Origin: Bursaphelenchus xylophilus
Taxonomy: Eukaryota > Nematoda > Chromadorea > Rhabditida > Aphelenchoididae
Length of the DNA stretch: 64,000 nucleotides
Direction of reading: 5' to 3'
Assembly (NCBI GenBank): GCA_904066235.2
Contig: CAJFCV020000002.1
Coordinates: 11,408,001 to 11,472,000 of the forward strand
Shown piece by piece: positions 55,339 through 64,000 of the stretch (positions within the stretch are counted from its first letter, which is position 1; every line of letters begins with the position of its first letter). The notes beneath the pieces were generated by a model that had not been told where the DNA came from, ran no database searches, and saw only the letters and a program-made list of their open reading frames with translations. Both the position numbers and the translations under genes were made by a program.

Positions 55339-55581
55339 AGTGAGGGACGGGATCCAATGGCAAAAAACGACTCATTTTGCATCCCGGAAGGGACCAAAAT
55401 GTCTCCAAACCCTTCCCTAAGCTAAAAAACCCCGATTTCAAGAGCCCGCCTTGAAGGAAAGGGCGCGCTTTTCAAAGCGGAGTTTGTTAGCGTAGAGAAG
55501 GGAAGGGTTTGGAGACATTTTGGCCCCTTCCGGGATGCAAAAGGAAACGTTTTTTGCCATTGGATCAGGTCCCTCACTGTA
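55339..55581. repeat. Palindromic MITE, CAGTGAGGGACG ends
   Basis: CAGTGAGGGACGGGATCCAA to TTGGATCAGGTCCCTCACTG. The arms carry TTTTGCATCCCGGAAGGG and complement. Same family as 17754-18001; the middle differs (CAAACCCTTCCCTAAGC). Confidence 0.85.
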
Positions 55582-55740
55582 CAGGGTCTTTCAAGAAACG
55601 TGAAGCAAAGTAGGAGGCTATAACTTTCGGCGGAGGCGGCGCAGAGACTTCGTATTTGAAATATGTATTTTTAAGCGATTTTTTGCCTACGAAATAACAA
55701 GATTTTAAAGTGCAAACTGAGGTCGCTACAACCTTTGGAA
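55582..55740. repeat. Repeat shared with 40225-40405 (reverse)
   Basis: AGGGTCTTTCAAGAAACGTG, AACTTTCGGCGGAGGCGGC and CAAACTGAGGTCGCTACAAC, immediately after the MITE. Confidence 0.75.
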
Positions 55741-56803
55741 AAAGGGCTCTTTTACCCCGAAAACCAGGGTTTTTCGGTTGAAAATGATCGAGAAATTTCA
55801 GAGTTTTTCGGTCGAAAATCACCAAGAAATGTTGAAGAGTAGCCGAATAGTTGCTTATTTTTCAACGTGTTGGCAACATCCTTCCCTTTTTTCAACGTCA
55901 ACTCTATCGAAACCCCCGAAAAAATCCGACATCTGTCCACTGTAAATTGAAATTTCCTTATAATTTCCATACTCTTGCTTTTCGGTCTCTTAAAACTTCC
56001 CTGTCCCAGAGCTCAGTCCTACCGATCCCTTGCAAGCCCACTTCTCCCCTTCGGCCCGTCAAAAATCCCCATTGTCTTTGCGCCGCCGCTTCGAAACCGA
56101 GTACCGGTGTGTCGCAAAAGTCTCGGAATGGATTTAATATTCTTTTCACAAAAAAAAAGAAAAAAACTTTTCCCCCTTCCTCTCATCAAACCTCATGGTA
56201 TACGTCTCCGGGGCGGCCCTCGGGGACACATCAAAAACATGTTTGTATATGCCCTGAGGGCGAACTTTTTCTCCGCTCCTCGCTTTGCGAAATTAATTCG
56301 CTTAAGCGGAGGGGCGAGTTTCTTGGAAGCCGCGCTGTAAAAGGCGGACATTCACGCGCCGCCTAATGTATTCCGTGTGCGGATTCACCTGGATTTACAC
56401 GGAAGCGCGCGCAGTGGTTGCTGGGGTGCGGTTGGTCGATGGAATTACTGTCGATTGTGGGAGAGAAAACGCGAAATTACAAGAATTTTTTGGGGGGAAA
56501 GAAATTTTTTGAAGCTTACACATTTTTGAAGAAATTATTAGTTTTAATATATATTATGATAAAGCAGTTCAAGACCTTTAAAAATATATATAATACATTC
56601 ATCTAAAAGTCTTTATTTCGTCCAAAAACAATCGGACAAAAAGATACCTAGAAAAACGAAAAAACTTTTGGTTCACCCTAATAGAAAGTTGCGTAACAAC
56701 CAAGCCTCCGATTTTTTTCAAATTTTGCATACATGTCGTAAATAGAAGACGTATCAATCCCAGAAAGTTTTAGCTCGTGCTACGCAAGCAATTTTGAGAA
56801 ATT
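55741..56803. other. Longest GC-richer unique island of the desert
   Basis: 55980-56420 is unique, with several overlapping open frames (55851-56366 plus is the longest) and a small inverted pair CCCTCGGGGACAC / CCCTGAGGGCG. No recognisable protein; after 56460 the sequence is ordinary AT-rich. Confidence 0.4.
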
Positions 56804-57172
56804 AGCATTTTCAGAAAGTGTGTGGACGTTTTTTATCTTTTGCAAAGTGCATTTTGAAATTTTTCCCTCGCTTGTCGCCAATGCACGGTGCATTTTCTCT
56901 TTTCGCATAGTGCAAATCGCACAGTGCGAAAACCACAAAAAGATGAAATGCACTGTGCAAAATGGGGGTTTTGTGCACCGTGCGGACCGCGACAAAGCTT
57001 TTCCCACGCTTGTCGCCAACGCACAGTGCATTTTTCTCTTTTCGCACAGTGCAAACCTCAAAAACCATTTTGCACGGTGCAAAAAACAAAACAAATAGGA
57101 AAATGCAAAATGGGGGTTTTTGTGCACGGTGCAGACCGGGAAAAAACTGCTGTCCACGCACTTTATGAAAAT
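56804..57172. repeat. Complete CATAAAGTGC-family element with GCACNGTGC array
   Basis: Left TTTTCAGAAAGTGTGTGGACG, right TGTCCACGCACTTTATGAAA. Contains the TCCCTCGCTTGTCGCCAATG and TCCCACGCTTGTCGCCAACG spacers and about 14 GCACNGTGC words. A second left end (57267-57375) follows about 95 bases later with three more words. Confidence 0.85.
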
Positions 57173-57375
57173 ACAAACAGTACAGACCTCTGACTCTGTA
57201 TTCTATTACCCGCCTCGGCCGGTCACCATGCATCTTCCATTGTTCTCATAGACGTCTGTGGCCATCGTATTCTCATAAAGTGCATGGACATTTTTTGCGC
57301 CCCGCACCGTGCACAAAACACCCCTTTTGTGCACCGTGCATTTTACTTTTGTTTTGGTTTTTGCATTAAGTCGCG

Positions 57376-57845
57376 CAGCAAAAATAATGCAAATTTTCAC
57401 CTAGAAGTCATCGAAAATGAGATTTTTGATTACAAAATCTTAAAATTTTCTGTTCAAAATTTTACATCTTATTGTTAGGAAATTACAGCCTCGATTTTCG
57501 ACAAGTTTCATCAAAATTTTCCGATACTACTAATTACATATACCTGAAACAAGGAGGTAATTACAGATCGCTTCTCGAAAATAATTTCCCATTGTTCTGC
57601 AAAACCATTTATTTTTGTAAAAACGCCATTTTATTTTTTTTTTTATTTTCCGTGGAACGTGAATATAATGTTTGTCATAACTGTCCGTATTTATGACTGT
57701 AATTTTTCATTTTTTAGGGAAAAATGCAACGAAAAGCTTGATGACAAATTTGGGTTTGCTTGGAGACCATTTTTGTATGATGATATCGCATGGAATTGTT
57801 TGTAAAATACGTTGGCTAAAGCTTTGAGATACTTTTATATGTTCT
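57376..57845. other. AT-rich unique sequence, nothing recognised
   Basis: CCTCGATTTTCGACAAGTTTC near 57489 resembles a phrase after the MITE at 21.7 kb; no gene is visible. Confidence 0.35.
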
Positions 57846-58293
57846 AGTCCGTTTGAAAAGCCGTCGGAGTGATTTTTGGCGTATGCACTGTGCAGAAAAA
57901 GTCAGGGTGCGCCCAACAGCCCACAAAAGACGTATTGCACAGTGCAAAAGACAAGAAATTGAGTGCAAAGAAACCCTTTTGTTGTCGCACAGTGCAGTCG
58001 CGAAAATCTTTTTTCCTTTTGCACCGTGCAGGAAGAATCAGCGACAGCCCAAAAAAGACGTATTGCACGGTGCAAAAAAACAAGAAATCGCACAGCAAGG
58101 TGATCTTTTGTTCCTTGCACAGTGCAGTCGCGAAAAGCTTTTTTTCGTTTGCACTGTGCAGAAAAAGCCAGGGTTCGAACGACAGCTCAAAAAAGCCTAT
58201 TGCACGGGGCAAAGGGCAAGAATTTGCACAGTGCAAAAAAAAACTTTTGTTTTGCATGTCGCGAAAATCACTCCAGCAACTTTGCAAACAGAC
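57846..58293. repeat. Element with AGTCCGTTTG..AAACAGAC ends and GCACNGTGC array
   Basis: The ends AGTCCGTTTGAAAAGCCGTC and GCAACTTTGCAAACAGAC, with GGAGTGATTTTTGGCG / CGCGAAAATCACTCC inside, differ from the CATAAAGTGC family. Three near-repeats of GACAGCCCAAAAAAGACGTA follow, each with GCAC(T/A/G)GTGC words. Confidence 0.8.
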
Positions 58294-59131
58294 ATGAATA
58301 TATTTTGGTTCTGTATAGAAGCGTTTTCGGGCCGAAAAAATTGATTTTTTTGATCAAAATTTTTTGAAAAATTTTTAATTTTTTTTTGCGATTTTTGACA
58401 TTAAAAATTTTATGTCTTATTTTTACTGTAGAAGCCCACGTTTTCACAAAAAAAATCTGTTTTTACCGATAAAAATGGAGAGAAAGCGCAAAACTTTTCT
58501 CTGACCGCTCTCCTCATTTTTCGCACTCTCTCGTCCGCAAATCTCGTTCCATATCCTAGCTCTCCTTGCAAAACACGTGCTAAAACTTTCAGAAGTTGCT
58601 ATATGGCATCTACAGAAGATGTAGACAAAATTTGAAGGAGAACTGCGAACATTGCCTCTGGCAATTTTTTTGAATTTCACTCAAAAATCCCGAAAATTGC
58701 TCTATTGTTATTTGAAAACGTAATAATTTCTCGAAAATCAACTTTACACTACTGTTTACTACGTTCTGCCCTTTATTTCTCCACTTTTCCCCCATAACTT
58801 TTACTTTTCCAACCTTTTTCTGACATTTTCCAAGTTTTTCATCCGTTTTCCCTAAAGTTGAAGCCCCATGTTGCTAGGCATTTAATATTACTCGCACTAC
58901 TCTTTAACGAGCGCTCTCCCCAATTATGGGGAAGAAAGTAATAACCGCTTTGTTGTAGTCGTCCGTTTTTTGTATGAGTAATCAACCCGGAAGCAAGCGA
59001 AGAGCCTTCCGTTTGATGAATTAGTGTGGACGGTTATTGCGTATAAACGGGGAAAGTGTTGGTCATATGGGTAGAATTGGTAATTTTAGTAATTTTGGGA
59101 GGGATTATTAACTGGGAAAGGGTTAAAATTC
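58294..59131. other. Repeat fragment and a GC-richer stretch, no gene
   Basis: 58430-58660 carries GGGAAGTACTCC-family pieces (CTCTGACCGCTCTCCTC, ACTTTCAGAAGTTGC). 58850-59060 is unique (GAAGCAAGCGAAGAGCC). Confidence 0.4.
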
Positions 59132-59581
59132 ACAGGGGAAGTACTCCAAGTGCGACGCTCAGATTTTGATGAAACTTGGGGACAAATTTAGAATAATTTT
59201 TTCTAAGATATATGCGAGAATCCTAGCTCGCGCTTTGCAAAAATTAACGAGATTTTTAGATCGAAAGTCGGCGAAATTTTAGGTCTTTTTGCCGAATTTC
59301 GGCACGAAAAGTTTCATGCTTATTTCTACCATAAAGGATAATGTTTCTATAAAAAATCAAATTTTTCCGCACGAAACTGCCAAAGTTATGGCCAAAAAGC
59401 GCTTTTCTCTCTGACCGCTTTCCACGTTTAGCGTGCTCTCTCGGCCGCAAAAATCGTTCAATATCTCGGCGTCGCTTGCAAAGCGCGAGCTAAAACTTTC
59501 ACGAATTGATATTTAGTCCATACCCGACGTGTATGCAAAATTTAAAGAAAATCTGAGCGTCGCACTTGGAGTACTTCCCCT
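59132..59581. repeat. Complete GGGAAGTACTCC-family element
   Basis: Both ends intact: CAGGGGAAGTACTCCAAGTG and CACTTGGAGTACTTCCCCTG. 450 bases. The inner arms are not complementary, so only the outer 30-40 bases form a hairpin. Confidence 0.9.
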
Positions 59582-60340
59582 GACAGAAGAAAATTTCAAA
59601 AAATTAGGGTTAGATTTTGATAAAAATTTCCCAAATTTTATACCTTTTTTGCAACAGGCATAGGCCACATATTAATTCCTGAAAATTTCAGCTCTCCCTT
59701 TGCAGCGACAGCCGAGATATTCAACGATATTTGCGGCCGAGAGAGTACGAAAAAGCGGAGAGCGGCCAGACAGAAACCTTTTTTGGCCGTATCTTTGTCA
59801 GTTTCATGCGGAAAAACTTGATTTTTTGTGGAAATATTACTCTCTATAGTAGAAATAGCCATAAAATTTTTCAGGCCAAAATTCGCAAGAAATTGTCAAA
59901 TTTTTTTCAAATTTCGGCTAAAAATTTTGATCAAAATTTAAGTGTCGCACTGACAATATTTCTCCTCCAATTGTAAGATGGACTTATTTGAGGTTTCCCT
60001 GTGATTTTGCAAATAGAAAAAAATGATTTTCAAACCTTCATTTACAACCTAAATCCATCCATTTTACGAAATTTGAGAAAATCAAAGCTCAATTTAAATT
60101 TGGCAATTTTTCGAACAGCTGATTTTACCGTTTCCAAGTATAACAACCCCGAAATTAGAGCTTTTACGTTGTTTCATAAACTGTAGAATCAACAACCTGC
60201 TCTATCGTAGCACTCGGTGTGAAATGTTTACCCGAATTGCTGCGCATTGAAACGATTTCATACGTCGAGTGCTAAGATCGCGCTGGTCGATGGAAGTCGA
60301 ATATTTAGCATTATTCCGCAACGGAGACTTGCTGAATTCA
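59582..60340. other. Diverged GGGAAGTACTCC-type half, then AT-rich sequence
   Basis: 59640-59960 has CGGCCGAGAGAGTACG and GCGGAGAGCGGCCAGACAG, an older, more diverged relative. Nothing else is recognised. Confidence 0.45.
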
Positions 60341-60825
60341 AAAAAAGATTTGAATTCGTCGTATTTTACAACATTTTTTATGAATTTTTCAGAAAAAAAA
60401 TTTTTTAATTTTCGTATAAAATGTCTCCACATGAAAATTTTGGCAAAAAACGTCAAAAGGTTTGAATACGTCGTATTTTACAACATTTTTTTAAGAATTT
60501 TTCAAAAAAAAATTTTTTTTAATTTTCGTATAAAATGTCTCCACATGAAAATTTAGGCAAAAAATGTAAAAAGACTTGAATTCGTCGTATTTTACAATAA
60601 TTTTTCAATGAATTTTTCAAAAAAAAAAAAATTTTTTTACTTTTAAATTTTTTTCGTATAAAATGTCTCCACATGAAAATTTTGGCAAAAAAATGTAAAA
60701 AGGTTTGAATTCGTCGTATTTTACAATAATTTTTCAATGAATTTTTCAAAATTTTTTTTTTAATTTCTAAAATTTTTTCGTATAAAATGTCTCCACATGA
60801 AAATTTTGGCTAAAAAATGTCAGAA
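60340..60825. repeat. Four tandem units of about 115-130 bases
   Basis: GAATTCGTCGTATTTTACAA (second unit GAATACGTCG) starts units near 60350, 60463, 60577 and 60705. Each ends TATAAAATGTCTCCACATGA followed by AAAATTTNGGCAAAAAA. Length differences lie in the A/T runs. Confidence 0.9.
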
Positions 60826-61734
60826 AATGTGCATTTACCGCATTTTACAAACTTCGGCTTTTCAAATTTCCAAAAAATCGATTTTTTTTATTTCCGCACA
60901 GTGCAAATTCTTTCAATGCAAAAACACAATTTTTTCGCCATACACACTATGGCCATGCTCAAAACCTTCCCTACCATCCAAATATCACTTACCGTACGAG
61001 ATTTCTCTCATCTCATCCCGCTACAACGTCGGTTATAACTGCAAATTACACACGGCGGCAGCCAAGTCCGCGCTAATTCCGCGCTTAAGCCGGGGCGTTT
61101 CCCTGGTTTCGGATTAATCGCATTTCCAACAAAAACTGAGGGGGGAATCGTTGTTGCCGTGGTAACCACTCATTTACGTGCCGGCTTAATTTTGTATCTC
61201 TTTTATAGCAGAGGGCCCAGTTTCTGAAGCCGGACTTTCTGGGATTTCAGGTCGTTGTGAAGCCGGATTTGAGTCGTTTGGATGTTTTAAAGGATTTTCA
61301 AGGCTTTTATGGCATTCACATCGCTGTAACATACCTTGACTACAAGATATTTAAGACGAGATTTTGAAAAAATTTTTGAAAAATTTGAATTTTCAAATTG
61401 TTCCAAAAATCAATATTGACACTTTGTCCACACAAAAATGTCTGTAGAATTATACTGCAGAAATTTTTTGCGATTACATTGGGGATAACCCACTTTTTTC
61501 GACACTTCTTTGATTTTTTTATATAATTTTTGAGGACTTTTGAAAATTTGACTAATTTCTGAAATTTGCATAATCTTAAAATCCACTAAAATTAAATTTC
61601 TAGACCTTTTACTTTGTCCTCATTCTATTTTCACGTTGATTTTTTCACAAATTTATCGAAATTCCGCGACTTCCGATATTACCCATGTCTCGTGTTTTCC
61701 CCCAAAAAATTTTGTATTTTCTCTCCAATTTCAG
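60826..61734. other. Upstream flank or intron of the ELAV gene
   Basis: A lone GCACAGTGC is at 60897. 61000-61210 is unique and GC-richer (GCGGCAGCCAAGTCCGCG, CCGTGGTAACCACTC). No start exon could be proven; the next exon begins out of codon phase, so at least one exon lies further upstream. Confidence 0.45.

Positions 61735-64000
<2,266 letters not shown>

Noticed and set aside
55851..56366. 171-codon frame in a GC-richer island
   Set aside because: Several frames on both strands are open here, composition is unremarkable, and no domain or exon borders support it; kept as an island instead.

Overview
This is animal nuclear DNA, very probably from a free-living rhabditid nematode close to Caenorhabditis. 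The genes are split by short introns with GT..TTTTCAG or TTTTAG borders. The intergenic DNA is AT-rich, full of A/T homopolymers, and crowded with short inverted-repeat DNA transposons. The assignment rests on splice signals, gene content and repeat style, not on a database match.

Left part (1-14.9 kb). A ClC-type chloride channel gene runs on the minus strand from 3011 off the left edge; six exons were traced by splice sites and reading phase. A quiet region (3.0-7.9 kb) without a convincing gene follows, then a poorly understood minus-strand gene (about 7.9-8.9 kb). A complete DDX1 RNA-helicase gene (minus, 9767-14849, 12 exons, 738 codons) comes next. Its introns hold an 0.8 kb palindrome and an opposite-strand reading frame of unknown nature.

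Middle part (15-29 kb). Two intact paralogous genes and one truncated copy, all on the minus strand, encode an unrecognised family of about 190-residue proteins with an N-terminal membrane segment. The first carries an inverted dimer of a Tc3-like transposon in its second intron. The second was cut by a nearly perfect 4.04 kb tandem duplication (20560-24594 and 24595-28632) that produced the truncated third copy. Each duplication unit also carries a TIR element of the CACTG type with a broken multi-exon gene inside, and a small TA-flanked element with CAGGGTGTACC ends. A tRNA-Glu(CTC) gene lies at 18953-19024.

Right part (29-61.6 kb). No protein gene is convincing here. The region is a mosaic of palindromic non-autonomous elements from at least ten TIR families. 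One family with TCAGTCTGTCGGG ends has more than twenty copies or halves. Several families with unrelated ends share a dense internal array of the near-palindrome GCAC(T/A/G)GTGC. At 51869-53132 five such elements are packed end to end. Islands of unique, GC-richer sequence sit between the repeats. The desert leads into an ELAV/HuR-family RNA-binding protein gene (plus, 61735 to beyond 64000), so part of it may be that gene's upstream region or a long 5' intron.

The three recognised genes (ClC channel, DDX1, ELAV) are ordinary conserved animal genes with no evident shared pathway. The unusual content is the repeat biology, the new membrane-protein family and the fresh duplication.
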